Origin: Mucor racemosus
Lineage: Eukaryota > Mucoromycota > Mucoromycetes > Mucorales > Mucoraceae
Direction: 5' to 3'
Length of the DNA stretch: 64,000 nt
Assembly: GCA_027405735.1 (NCBI GenBank)
Contig: JAPEHQ010000001.1
Location: forward strand, 4,898,001-4,962,000
A program made the translations under genes and the position numbers. This document shows positions 20,346-32,361 of this stretch, one piece after another. Under the pieces are notes generated by a model. It was given only the letters and a program-made list of their open reading frames with translations. It was not told the DNA's origin and ran no database searches. The number at the start of each line of letters is the position of its first letter. The stretch's first letter is position 1.

Positions 20346-21575
20346 GGAACATTTCGTGAGCCTGTAGCCAGTGTAAGCTTTTTATTGAATAGATATAAGT
20401 ATCATTGCCTGCGATTTGATCTGGTAATCAAGAAATACGTTCAATAACAGTAGTAAATAATAATATTTGCTCTTAAAATGCGGTAAAGTGAAAATATCAG
20501 TCTCTAATATAACGATTGCTACATATTATACTGTATTAAAACAATTAGTCCCTTATGTTAGAAGGCGTATTCAGATAAAAGAAAAGAATACCGGCTTGAT
20601 AGTCTGATATGCCTTATCAAACGGTGAATATATCCTTGAAATATGAAAACAAAAAGAGAGAAACAACGCACGTATAAAAGGATTTTCAAGGCTTTACGTT
20701 ATTTAGCGCATTTAAAATCCTTCTAAATTGCACATTTCAGCCAATTTAAAAGCAGCATTACAGCGCCAGGACTATAAACTAAGCGAAATAGGCAATATCT
20801 ATTACCATAATAGAATCATAAAATTTTCTACTAGAAAAACCGGCTGTCATGTCATAGGTTCATTAAAAAATTGCAAAAGCGAACCCGTAAAGCAACGCCG
20901 TGATTGAGCATAGCAATATTGAATGACTAAATATCTTATACTATGGTATATATCTAAGTTTTAAATAAAAAAGCGCTTTTATTTTTTACTTTTCTTATAT
21001 TTAACCATGTATGGTCTGAAAATTCAGACTTTGTAGCGGACATTTTCGGGACTCATTTTATCCTTACCAACACTCATGATTTTGATCAAAAATCAGGGAA
21101 ATCAAATTTTGATACCAAAATCAACGTTTAAATATATTACATTGTGAGAGAAAATTGTAGCCAAAGCTAATACACATTTTATAAAAGCTTAATATTAAAT
21201 GTTAAGTAATGAAACTTAGCATTTTTGGCCCAAAAACGGTTTTTTGATTAAAGGATTTTCATGTCATATTTTACAACGAAAATATTTGTTGTTTTTTATT
21301 GAGCAAATAGAGCGCTAAATTTGGTATATGTGTATATTTTTTGTTTTTATAATTGGTAGTATAATTAACTCTAAATTTGCAAAATCAAAAAAAAAAAAAT
21401 TAAAAAATGTCAAAATTGACGATCTGGACAAGAATAATTTTCTAAATTAATATTCCACTTATAAGCCTTGTAAGTCTTAAAAATAAGAGATTTTATAATA
21501 CTTGAGAACTTTTTCAAGAATTTAAGATGCTGTATCCACTTGATTCAAGCTTACTACTGTAAATGTTTATACATG

Positions 21576-22682
21576 TTAATATTCCCAAATTTTACCGCTT
21601 AAATTTCATTATAATGTTATAAGAAATAATGGACACTTTCCTTTCCACTATTCCATTAAATTACTAAATTACGAGGACATTGTTGGACAGAATTGTACAA
21701 AATCAGTTTATTGGCTTAAAAAAGTTACCAAAAACAAGCGAAGCAAATGCATTGTGCATCATTTACAATCTATCATGGTTTTTACTTGGACTTTTACAAC
21801 TTTACATGTGATATGTACAGCTTTTCTTCAAGCAAGTTTATAACGAAGTGGTTTCTTATGGTACATATTCCTGGCCCTGTAATAATATTTTACCAAATTC
21901 GGATAACTCGACATACCGTACACTTTTACTTCCACAGAATCTGCTATATTTACACATTTTCTTTACTGTTAGCTGCATTAAACATGCATGCATGTGCGTG
22001 ATTTTTATGCAAAGTATTGTTCGTAATATATCAATTGGATGTGTATGTGTATACGCAACACATCCAGGTGGCAATACGATTTATGCATGAATAATGTATA
22101 CATCAACTTATCAGTGCCATTGAGAAAACCTACATATATATACAACATAATTAGCAGAACTTTGACATCCATGAACAAATTTATAAAACAGGCATTTTTA
22201 CATGCATATTTAGTTTCTTCAAAGTCAAATGATTATGTTATTTGCGGAAGCTGATGAAATCACAGAGAATAGTACCGTAATGTCTCTTCAAAAATGCAAG
22301 GCAAAAAAAAAAAACTACTATCTCTGGGATTCCCTCTTTCAATACCATAACCCATCAGAAAACAAATTAATTCCGGATGATCCCATATTTTTTTGAGCAC
22401 CTTCAAGAAAATTTTCAATTTCCATGTTGTGTAGCATGTCAAGAATACATGGATTTTTTTTTTTTTTTTTTTTTTACTTAAAAGAGCATTATTTTACTGC
22501 ATACTTTCATTTTTAAAAGTATATATGCTCTGTAGTTAACTCTGTTTAAACGCCGGCATTCTTTGCTGTTCATCATGATATAAATTTTAAATAATAATGT
22601 TTATATAAAGAAAATAGTCTGAGTATTGTGTATGTACGTTTATAAATATATAGTTTGATTGAGAAATATCTATTCTTTTTTT
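21576..22682. other. Intergenic region downstream of peroxiredoxin-like gene
   Basis: AT-rich, with a T homopolymer at about 22449-22475. The overlapping ORFs on both strands (21747-22442) have cysteine- and hydrophobic-rich chance-like translations and no domain. No gene is supported. Confidence 0.4.
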
Positions 22683-23545
22683 TTAAATGTTACGAAGCTA
22701 TCCAAGTGTATTAGATTTGGTTCAAACATTGTACATCAATCAACACTTACTATATTACAAATGGTATCTATGGAATGCGATAGTCTATCATCTTCGAGCA
22801 AAAATGAGAATCTCACTTGTCTAGTATTGTCTATAATAAAAGCTGATCTTTGAGCTAGCCCAGTCTCGGAATTTATAATGTTGAAATGACGGGAGACTGA
22901 ACGAGTTGTATCCGATACTATAAGAGCATTGAAATGTTATTAAAAAGGAATATAAGCGTTTTTCGTACATTAACATACCTAGAGGAAAAGACGGTATGAA
23001 CCCTAATGCAGGCTGATTTATAAAAGCTTTGTGAACAAGCTCTGTATCTGTTGACATGGCTAGTGGCATTGTATTCAACGATTCCAATCGTTCAAAATTG
23101 TTACTAAATAAATGTAAATAACTGATGAGCACACCACCTTTGATAACACACTACAATTTAAACCTACTGTATCAAAGAAATGTCTCTACAAGCAGTTGGT
23201 GTGCTGCAGAGAAAAATGCAAATTAAATTTCATAGATCAAAAAAGCAAGTAGATGACTTACAAATCACACGCATAAAAAAATAAGACAATCGCTTTATAT
23301 TTAAGAAACAAACTTGATAACTGCAGGCGTTTGATTTCATTGTGTAAAACGGCAGAACAATTGAAATCTGGTGCAACCATATTCTGTCTATTGAATTGCT
23401 GTGTTACTGGGTTAATCATGAGAGATGTAGCGGCTACTGAGCTTGCTTCCATAGCATTCTCCCCATCTTCAACACGACGTCTCTTTCTATTTGAAGCATC
23501 ACAATCAAGAGTTGTGAAGCTATTTTCAGTCATAAGCATTGTCAT
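22683..23545 (-). CDS. Peroxiredoxin-like (AhpC/TSA) protein, 5 exons
   Basis: I assemble exons 23545-23262, 23203-23168, 23103-22979, 22917-22751 and 22697-22683, all with GT-AG borders. They give 627 nt, 208 residues. The core reads VAPDFNCSAV (57-66), YKAIVLFFYACDFTPTAC with the probable peroxidatic Cys at residue 100, and STDTELVHKAF, followed by DTTRSVSRHFNI and LAQRSAFIIDN. Spacing from Cys100 to STD equals that of typical 2-Cys peroxiredoxins, but the usual Thr three residues before the Cys is replaced by Pro. No C-terminal resolving Cys motif is present. The first 55 residues are an added tail with a basic cluster (NRKRRR, 19-24) that could be a nuclear signal. Family function is thiol reduction of peroxides; activity here is inferred. 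The last 15-nt exon is the least certain. It is divergent from ENP2, 601 bp apart. Confidence 0.8.
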
Positions 23546-24146
23546 AATTTGTAGCTTCCGTCTAAAGCTTCAATGAAAGCAAAAGAAGAAGGCAAAACAA
23601 ATTTTCTCCCTATTTTTCAATTTTTTTTCGCTGTTTTGTGACGGTGGGGATATATGTTTTTTCCATGAAATGAGTGAACATGAAGTCAATACCAACAATA
23701 TAAAGCGCCAACAAACATACTAGATGATATATTTATTGTCTTTACTCACGTTATTTTAGTCATTGCAAGTCAATTGAATCATTTAATATGAATGACCTTG
23801 AATTCAGGTACCGTTGCCATGGCAACAAATTCATTAAATTACGAGATCCAGATTTCGGTTAAGGAAGAAAAAATGCTTGAATCATCCTTTTCAGTGCATG
23901 TTCTCTCATATTTTCGGAAAATAAGGATCATATTCAAGTATATCAAAAGCAATTATGAGCTATTTCAGCTGTTCAACACTGTATTAAACCAATTCATTTG
24001 GCATTATGGTATGCTCGCATTAATTTTTGGTGACTGAATTTCTTCCACATTTTGCCTGTGGCGTTTTTTTTTACTAGGAATATCTCCCCATTAGCTTTAA
24101 AAAGAAAAGGTTTTTGCTTGATTATACACTTGACACATTCAAAAAG
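23546..24146. promoter_or_regulatory. Shared intergenic region of divergent peroxiredoxin-like and ENP2 genes
   Basis: About 600 bp separate the two divergent start codons and must hold both promoters. There is a pyrimidine-rich patch near 23608-23630 and a T run just upstream of ENP2. No specific factor site can be named. Confidence 0.4.
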
Positions 24147-26351
24147 ATGGTTTTGCAAGTAACAACTGCCAACAACGTCAAAGTTTACACAGTTTCTGGA
24201 GGTTTAGGCTCTAGATCTATCCCTGATTGGCTTGTACGTCAAAAGAAGAAGGCACTAAAGAAAGATTTCGGTAAACATTCAAATCAAAATGCTTTGCTTC
24301 AATTTCGTAGTAATAATTAATCGTTTATCTCTATAGATTTCCGTACAAGAGTCGAGCTCATTCAAGATTTCGAATTTCCCGAAGCTTCTAACCGTTTGAA
24401 AACAACTCGTGATGGAAAATATGTTGTAGCAACCGGTACTTACAAACCTCAAATGAGAGTTTTCGAATTTGCAGACATGTCAATGAAGTTTGAGCGTCAT
24501 ACTGATGCTGAGACTCTTAATTTTGAGGTATACTTTCAGTTGTTGTTTTTTTGCACCAAAACCAATATAAATTAATCATATTTTTGTAGATTTTATCTGA
24601 AGATTGGACAAAGCAAGCTCTTTTACAAAACGATCGTTCAGTTGAACTTCATTCTCAAGGCGGTATTCATTATCGTACTCGTATTCCCAAGTTTGGTCGT
24701 GATATCGCTTATCATTTCCCATCTTGTGATCTTATGGTCAGTGCATCCGGATCTGAAGTTTATCGACTCAATTTAGATCAAGGTAGATTCTTGAACTCTA
24801 TTCAAACAGATTCTGAAGAAGGTGTCAATTGTATCGAAATTAACCCTGCACATCAGTTGTTTGGTATGGGTACAGCCAAGGGTACAGTAGAATTATGGGA
24901 CCCTAGATCCAAATCTAGAGTGGGCCTTTTATCCAATTTGGAAGTACCTGCTGCATATGGTAGAGATGATAATACAGCATTGGAAGTTTCTGCACTTAAA
25001 TTCCGTAACGACGGTTTAACCTTAGGTGTTGGTACCACTACTGGTCATACTTTACTGTATGATTTACGTTCTAGTGTACCTACTATTGTTAAAGATCATC
25101 AATATGGTTTTCCCATCAAGACTATTCATTTCCATAAGGGAGCTGCTGGTGCTAGTGATTCTGAAAATGGTGGTGATAAAGTTATTGTTGCAGATTGTAA
25201 AATTGTTAAGATTTGGGATCGTGCTAGTGGCAAACATTTCACATCTATTGAACCTGAAACTGATATCAATGATGTTACTACTGTTGATGATAGTGGTTTG
25301 ATTTTTACTGCTAACGAAGGTATTCAAATGGGTTCTTATTTCATTCCTCAATTGGGCCCTGCTCCTCGCTGGGCTTCTTTCCTCGAAAATCTTACAGAAG
25401 AAATGGAAGAAAATCCCAATCGCGATATTTACGACGAATACAAGTTTGTTACTCGCAAGGAACTTACAGCACTTGGTTTGGAACATCTTATGGGTACCAA
25501 TGTTCTCAAAGCATACATGCATGGTTTCTTTGTCGATTTACGTTTGTATGAAAAGGCTAGACTTATCTCTAATCCCTTTGCTTATGATGATTATCGTGAA
25601 CGTGCTGTTAAAGATAAAATTGAAAAGGAGCGTGGTTCTCGTATTCGTGCTGTCAAGCAATTGCCCAGTGTTAACAAGGCACTTGCTAAGCAACTCATGG
25701 CTGAACAAAATGGTAGTAAAAAGGCCAAGGGTGAAGTATTGGGTGATAGTCGTTTCGCAGACTTGTTTGAAGATCCTGACTTCCAAGTCGATGAGAGATC
25801 AAAGGAATTCCAATTGTTACATCCTCAAGTTGTAGGTTTTCATTTTGCATAATTTGATTTACATTTTTACTAATAGTCTCCAATTTTTGTAGAAACAAAA
25901 TAGACATGCCAGATCAGATGATGAAGAAGAATCAGAAGAAGAGGATGTTATTGAAGATATGCAAATGGATGATGATGACAGCGATCATATGTCTGGTGGA
26001 TCAGATAGTGAAGATGATATTGTTTCCAAGATTCGTAAAGAAAGAGGATTAGAAGTTCGTGATAAGAAACAAGTTTCTACATCAATCCGATCTGGATCAA
26101 GATCAAATATCAATAACAAGCGTGGTCCTGATATGCGTATGGGTACAGTGGGTGGTAGAATGACAGGAAAAAACGAAACTAAAAAGTCCTTTGGATCAAG
26201 ATTACAATCTCAAGATAATCGCCGCAAGAACGAAGGTCATAAAATGTCGCGTACAGCTATGGGTGGCATGGAAATGTCCTTTACACCACAATCCTCAAAG
26301 AGTAAAGGTGGTAATAAGGATAACAAGCACAAAAATAAGCGTCGTGCATAA
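24147..26351 (+). CDS. ENP2: ENP2/NOL10 nucleolar WD40 protein
   Basis: Exons 24147-24270, 24337-24527, 24590-25831 and 25893-26351 have GT-AG borders and give 2,016 nt, 671 residues, close to yeast Enp2 and human NOL10. The start MVLQVTTANNVKVYTVSGG and the SIPDWLVRQKKKALKKD block are hallmarks of the family. A WD40 propeller follows (about residues 40-420, e.g. AKGTVELWDPRS, TTTGHTLLYDLRS). Then comes the conserved RWASFLENLTEEMEE...YDEYKFVTRKEL block and a basic/acidic C-terminus (EEESEEEDVIED, then a Lys/Arg-rich tail) typical of nucleolar proteins. Known role: component of the small-subunit processome needed for early 18S rRNA processing and 40S assembly. The ATG is preceded in frame by an upstream ATG at 24114, but the chosen start matches the family N-terminus. 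Confidence 0.95.
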
Positions 26352-27604
26352 AAAATTATACATATTATTATACATTATTTCATTTTTATTAGACTTTTTC
26401 TTCTCCTTTTTTGCTTTTTTATAATTATATCATTCCCTTTTGTATTATGCTTTTTTTTTCTGATAAAAAAATAAATAAATCGGTTCATTCTTTCTCCATT
26501 GAATTAGCTAGCCTTGGACTTTGTAAGCTTCTCAAAGTAAGTTGGTTTCAACATGTTAACGTCATTTTAGATGAAGAACACGATTATTGCCAGAAAAAAA
26601 AAACTTTGTTTCGTTGCAAGAAACTTGTTTTAAAGGAAAACAAAAATATTTAATGGTAATATGGCATCCCTCATTGATGTAGCAAGTGAGAAAAAGTGGA
26701 TAGTTATAGCTAGATCTTACGGATAAATCCCAGTTTAAAATCAATAATTTGGAGTTCTAGTTATTGACTATGCAGAGGTATTCCTATGCTTTTCATATTC
26801 GCAATCAAAAATTGTATAAACATTAGTTAGTGAATTACCAATGCTTTTTATAACAGATTTTTAGAAATATATCGAAGTGTGAATGAAAAATGAAAAAATC
26901 ATGAAAAGTCGCCTCAAATGAAGCATTATAACCCATACCTTTTGAAAATGTAATAGTTTGATAAGGAGTTACAAAGGGATACATGTATACGAATATGCAA
27001 ATAAAAAATGTGTACTAAACTACTATTTGCTGTAATATATGCCAAAACTTGAAAAAAAGCGCACAACCCCTCATAAGATGTGTATTATTTATTTACAAGC
27101 TTTAGCATGTACATACTCAAACATACGGCTAAATAAACTATATTCACCGGCGATAGGATTCATTTTTGCATTCATTTTGCCAACAATGATTTAGAAAAGA
27201 ATGGTTTTGAAATTTGACGGCATTTAAGCCAATAATCTGTTTTAAAATCTTGCTTCGTTAATAAATTCATCAAAAGTTTACCTTTTTTGAAAATTTAAAT
27301 CGTATACAGCAGATAACTACCTACTATTTGCTTTATCGTTTACTTCTGACCATATAACAAAGCAACTCATTCAAGGAAAAATGGTTTACGTATGGTTTTC
27401 TGACATTGTTTTCTGGTACTTAGCTTACATTTATTTAAAAAATCAGTATATATAAATCCGGCGGAATTTTTTTTTAAATACTGTATGGATATGGAATATA
27501 TTATAATGCATTACAACTTTGATTATGTATAAAGAGGATGGTTGCTTATTAATTTCGGTAGTTGTCATTACTATGTATGCTGGTTTGGCTGGTATAGCAC
27601 TATT
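26352..27604. other. AT-rich non-coding region downstream of ENP2
   Basis: No gene is supported. The 5' part probably contains the ENP2 3' UTR (AATAAATAAAT-type signals near 26470). Small ORFs lack any domain. Confidence 0.4.
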
Positions 27605-28900
27605 TCTAATTTTAAATGGTTTATTAAGCCACTAGCCCAATATTGAGTCGAATTACGTCAAGAAGCCTTCAAAGACAATGTATCTTTCCTCTAGGAATTA
27701 GTGATGTCTGTCCGAAAATAGAAAAGTTAATATCAGAATATAAGTGCATTGGTCTAACATCGACGAAAGTTGGCCTAAAACCGATTGTAAAAAATTAAGC
27801 ACCCAAATTTAGGTATTAATTTTTTGTGTTTACAAGATAGATCTAGCTTCAAGCTACTTTGCATTTTTTATTTCAGCGAAAAATGTTTATTTTTCGTCGA
27901 GATAATCAAAATAATAGTTCATATCATAGCTCAACCCTATAGTAACGGAGTTCCAACATTGATTTGAAAAAAAAAGAACGAAAAACGATTAAAAAATCAA
28001 AATTGTTTAAAAGCTCATGAACTGCAAAGTAAGTAGACCTAGCGTATTAAATGGTTTTTCTACAGTTTTTAATTCTGCATCCATTTAAATAAAATTTGAA
28101 AGAATGTTTCACGTAAAAACTTGTGTAAAATACAATTGAAATTTTGAAGGTTTTTTGACGATACAGAGCACTTTTCATAAGCATATTTTAAATTTAAATA
28201 ATGGAGATAATGCATAGCAAAATTATCTATTTATTGAGCTATTATTTAGCCTTTTAGCTACATTTTTCGTAGAGAAAACAAGATTTTCGTCCAAATTTTT
28301 TGAAATTCAGAATTGGGGATGAGGGTATATAAGGGAAAAATTGAGGTTAGAAATGAGAGTAACTCTTTGTACACATTTTTGATGATATCTCCACGAAAAA
28401 TTAATATTTTTAAAAAAACTAAATTGGGCCTAAGAGAGCTCAACGAGCTTAATTACATGAATGTAAAAAAAGCGTTGCTCAATTTAACGAATACTTTGAA
28501 ATCTTCTGCAAAAATGTCAAAAAAATAAAAAAAAAATAAAAATGCTCAGAGTTTTTTCATACTGAAATATGTTATAAAGTCCCTTAAAACAAGTAAGTTT
28601 TATTAATATAAAGTGCTAGTATAGCTTAATTTTTTTTGGAGATATGAAGGCTAAAACATTTTAGTTGTAGCAGTGAAATACCTGTAAAAATCTGAAACAT
28701 TAGCACTAAAAACGTTATATCAACTGCAAAATGTAGGATATTTTTGGATACTCGTTTTTGGGTTAAAGTTGATCATCTCAGGTACATTGATATATAATGT
28801 TTTCTTGGTATTATTTAGCAAAAAAAAAAGTAGAGCAGTGATGAAAAGCCGGACTCAGTTTTCAAGGAAAAGCACTGAATTTTACAAGATTTTGAGTCTT
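27605..28900 (+). repeat. AT-rich dispersed repeat, copy 1
   Basis: About 1.3 kb aligns in inverted orientation with 37838-39145 at roughly 75-85% identity by eye, with a best-conserved core around 28310-28530. Internally it repeats the word TTTTTCGTNGAGA three times (about 27890, 28265, 28385 as its complement). Its ends are not sharply defined and no target duplication was seen. The weak ORF shared with copy 2 evolves without codon constraint, so this is non-coding DNA. Confidence 0.7.
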
Positions 28901-30023
28901 TTGTGAATTATAGAATAATTTTAACAATAGATAGCATAATGCGACCAATTTATATCCGTTTCGCAATGCCTAGAGTATATCCTAAAAAGTATTTAATAAG
29001 AGGCTAGTTATAGAAAAAAGGACACACATCAATTTTGAAGATTAAAAACTATAAAAATTCAGTTTTTTGAAAATTTAAATTTTGCTCGAGTAGATGCCTA
29101 CAAAAAAAAAATACAAAATGCATTTTAACTTATGAAGTGTAATGTTTTATGAGTTTATCGAAGCGTCAATAACGTTTGTCAAATATAGAGTGTAGGCTTA
29201 ATAAAACTAAATAAAATTTTGCAAGAAATTAATGGTTATGGAGCGTAACTGTTTAACTCCTACAATAAATATATATATATATATATATATATAAAGCTAT
29301 TTTTTATTAGAGAATGTTCCTAAAAGAAACAAATTCAATGGCAAAGACTTAATTCCAGTACATTGTAGCAACGAAAGTGGCTCTAGTGCTTACAATACAT
29401 TGCCTATTTCATGTCGTTTGCGTGCGATTTACTATTTTGATATCTTCGCAAATAGACCTAACAATATTTCCGTTACCAAACCTATGGGTTTCAAGAGGAA
29501 GCTTTATTAGCAATCATCTCTGCTTAGCATTTGGTCTATGGAATTAAACACTTAAAGTTAATATAACTTGCCAAAGCGCCTAGAGAACGAATATATACAA
29601 TCTTTGCAGCGTATTGCGAACGCATTTGGAACACTACTGCTTAAACATTGAGTTTTCTTGATGAAAGTCGATATTTCTGCGCAAAACAAGAAATGTGTTC
29701 AAATATCTTGCCTAGCCCTAATTAATTCGCATTCTGAAAGTAGACTCTTGTTGGAAGAATGTTCAGGGTTTATAAAGATCGACATTGTGGATAATTAAGA
29801 AGGCACAGCTGCGAACTGAAGAATATATTGGGGGTATGTAACAATATATGAAAACTTCAATAGTTACTCTTTCTATCTATCAGTAAAAATTAAATATATG
29901 GCATATTAATTGAAGGGATTCTTGAATATAATATTTCGATATAAATATATGGAGCACTTGATTCAAAATATGACATACAATTACGTAAAAATAATGCATT
30001 GATGGAATGAATCTATACTTTAT
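28901..30023. other. Non-coding region with TA microsatellite
   Basis: It contains a (TA)n run at about 29268-29293. No ORF with protein character or RNA gene is seen. The right end probably includes the 3' UTR of the secreted-protein gene. Confidence 0.4.
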
Positions 30024-30711
30024 TTAAACTGAACCTCTTGATTCACTAGGCAACCCAGTCTTTGGAGGTGCTTCATCTGGAAAGTCAGGCCAATATATTA
30101 TAAAAGGACTATCAGGAGGAAAAGAAGATAAATCAGGTATGGAGAAGCTATCTGTTTGTGAGAAATAAATGTCAACATATGAAATTTGAACTTTAGTAAG
30201 AGCATTGCTGTTATCGACTGGTGGGCTTGCAGTAATTTGTGCAGGTGCAGATGAGGTCGATGAGGATGATGAAGCCGGTGGATTTACTAAATATACAAAG
30301 CTTGATTGAGGAGCTTCAGTAATCACATCTGTAATCATGGGTTCTGGATTGACTTCTTTATATATATAATTATAGCCCTGTTGATAAGCAATGTAAGACG
30401 CACTGTTACTGCTGCTGATGGAATTCTCTATCTGTTCATCGAATGTATCAGCGTCTGTATGTTTGCAATTTTTTTTATTGAGTTGTCGTATCACAAGTTA
30501 TATAGAGTTAAAGTTATAGTTTACCTTTCTCAATTTCTTCACGTTGAAAACGTAACATTTTCATGGCATTCCTGAAATATGAAACAACACTTTCAAATGT
30601 ACCTTCTCCATTAGAATGAACATTAGCTTGAGATTGTTGAATCGGCATGAAAGGGCTAGCTAAGACTGCAGGCACCATCAATACAGAAATGATGGCTACT
30701 GAAATACGCAT
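30024..30711 (-). CDS. Small secreted protein of unknown function
   Basis: Exons 30711-30525 and 30454-30024 (GT-AG intron of 70 nt) give 618 nt, 205 residues. The N-terminus (MRISVAIISVLMVPAVLAS) is a clear signal peptide, cleavage expected after about residue 19. The mature part is acidic, rich in Ser, Pro and Gln, with a serine run (ASSSSSTSSAPAQ, mid-protein) and a proline-rich C-terminus (DLSSFPPDSPFIIYWPDFPDEAPP). It has no cysteine pairs, repeats or enzyme motif. No family is recognised. Export to the wall or medium is inferred from the signal peptide. It lies 136 bp downstream of the KICS2-like gene on the same strand. Confidence 0.75.
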
Positions 30712-30847
30712 ATTGCAAATAATATATGTAACTGAATAGAAAAAATCAAGAAAATAAAAATTTACAGCAATTTATATTAGGGGCATATTTTATTATTTAC
30801 AGAATTACAAATAACAACAATCTTTAAGATCATGTTTGGTTCACAAA

Positions 30848-32361
30848 TCAATCTATTCTAATTAATTCTTCGATGACAGTGCTTCCTCTTAATGAGGTAA
30901 CTATATTTGTCAAGAATTCCATAGTTGTTGGTTCTCGATGCATATGTTTATCTTCATATATAATAACCATAACTGCATGTTGGTCTATACGCATTAAATA
31001 ATATGTGCTACCAATAGTACTATCAAAAAAGTGAACAAGTCCAGTCTTTGGATCATTCAGTTTATGTTTACTTCCTTGAATAATTGAAATGATATTGGGC
31101 AAATGCTTATTTGGTGGTTCCTATTGGTACATTTTAGTATGCAATAAAAGTGCCCATTGTTTATTTTGCTTACCTTTGGATGGCAATAAATAAATGGAAA
31201 AGAATGGATACCTTGTGGTGCTTCATATGTTGTATCTGGACACACATAACCTTGCGGATAAAAAGGTATATCTGCTGTTACCTCATACACCAAACTAACA
31301 CTATGAGCACCAAACTTCTTTTTGAACGTGGATATTCTGTAAATATCTCCTTAGTATTGTACATGATTATAAAGAATTCTTTATACGTACTGTTCATAAT
31401 AATCAATCCTTAATCCTTTCCATAATGATTTTTCTGGATCTTCGTCGCTAACGACACTTTCTTTTTCTAGTAAAATGGTATTGAAGAATAATGTCATTTT
31501 TGCAGTTAAATTTCCGAGTACTCTTGCATGCCATCGAATTGTATTTGGCCAAATATCTCCTTGTTTATGATGGACTTTTGACTATGAATGCTTCTATTTA
31601 GTTTCTAACTTATTCTATAACGCTTACAGCTAAAAATGTTTCTTTTTCTTTACCTCTGATTGTCCAAATAAAGGAAATCGCCATGTTGAGGTTTCCTTGA
31701 TTTCATCAGGTCTAGAAGATGATTTTTCGGGATAATCCTGTTCTTGACACAGGCGCTTCCAGTCAGATAAATCTTGTTTTGTTTGATAAAGAGCAATACA
31801 CGCATCTTGAAAAGCATAATTTGTAATAGCAGTTCTTGCTCTTATGAGACAAGTAAGAATATTTATTTCTTTTTCAACGCCTAAACCAAGCAATGCGAGA
31901 TCTTTTTGTAAATTTAATTCCATGGTCTTTTTTTGTAGCGATTCCATTTCGATTAGAATATCATCAAATTCTCCCTTGATTGACTGTGCTAAAATGGACT
32001 GATATAAATTTATCATATCGCGTCTAATATTGCAGAGCTTTGTCAAGGCATCCATGATGACTATGATGCTGTTTTTATCCTGATTCGATAGCGAAGTTGC
32101 TGATACAATATTTAATATTTCTTTTGGTAATTCGCTAGCAATATTTGCATATACAACTTCTACAGATGTATCTTTTCTCATTACAAACCATCTTGACCGC
32201 AGAAATTGCAATTGCGTAAATGAACTTTCACAACTGGATAATTTCGTAAAAACATTGCCTATAGGCTGATAAACTCTGCTAATTTTTAGGATCAATTTGT
32301 TAGCAGCAGCATAATCAAAAGCACCCAGGGCTTTCAATATATACAGACATTGGTCTTCCAT
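30848..32361 (-). CDS. KICS2: KICS2 (C12orf66) homologue, KICSTOR subunit
   Basis: Exons 32361-31654, 31581-31391, 31336-31174 and 31120-30848 (all GT-AG) give 1,335 nt, 444 residues, practically the length of the human protein (about 445). The N-terminal half is helical (LGAFDYAAANKLILKISR..., ..IRRDMINLYQSILAQS). The C-terminal half carries the family signature: a SEAPxG-type block (YEAPQGIHSFPFIYCHP), then HLPNIISIIQG, VHFFDSTIGSTYYLMRID, and AVMVIIYEDKHMHREPTTMEFLTNI. In animals KICS2 works with KPTN, ITFG2 and SZT2 to recruit GATOR1 to lysosomes and restrain TORC1 when nutrients are low. Function in this fungus is inferred from family only; the partner genes are not in the window. Divergent from the CSL gene, 613 bp apart. 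Confidence 0.85.

Larger units (their letters stand above)
18283..21575. mobile_element. Large non-coding foldback element
   Basis: The left arm (about 18283-19603) and right arm (about 20346-21575) are inverted copies around a centre of about 740 bp. Long stretches are identical or nearly so, for example TTGAATCAAGTGG at 18311 against its complement ending at 21548, and the segment around 18960-19025 against 20840-20905. The outermost 25-30 bp of the arms are more diverged, mostly transitions. The left arm alone contains an extra block of about 70-90 bp (19045-19120). No ORF resembling a transposase is present, and no clean target duplication was found. It begins about 60 bp after the chromovirus, whose insertion site is just outside the left arm. 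Confidence 0.85.

Noticed and set aside
21747..22254. Overlapping ORFs on both strands downstream of the foldback
   Set aside because: Mutually overlapping, cysteine- and hydrophobic-rich, no splice pattern or domain; typical chance ORFs in AT-rich DNA.
28313..28528. ORF in repeat copy 1 matching the ORF at 38210-38497 (minus) in copy 2, seemingly a conserved small protein
   Set aside because: Codon comparison shows about 15 amino-acid-changing differences against about 3 silent ones, the opposite of protein conservation. The similarity is inherited repeat DNA, so no gene is called.
29268..29293. Possible origin or regulatory element at a TA run
   Set aside because: It is a simple dinucleotide repeat with no supporting context.
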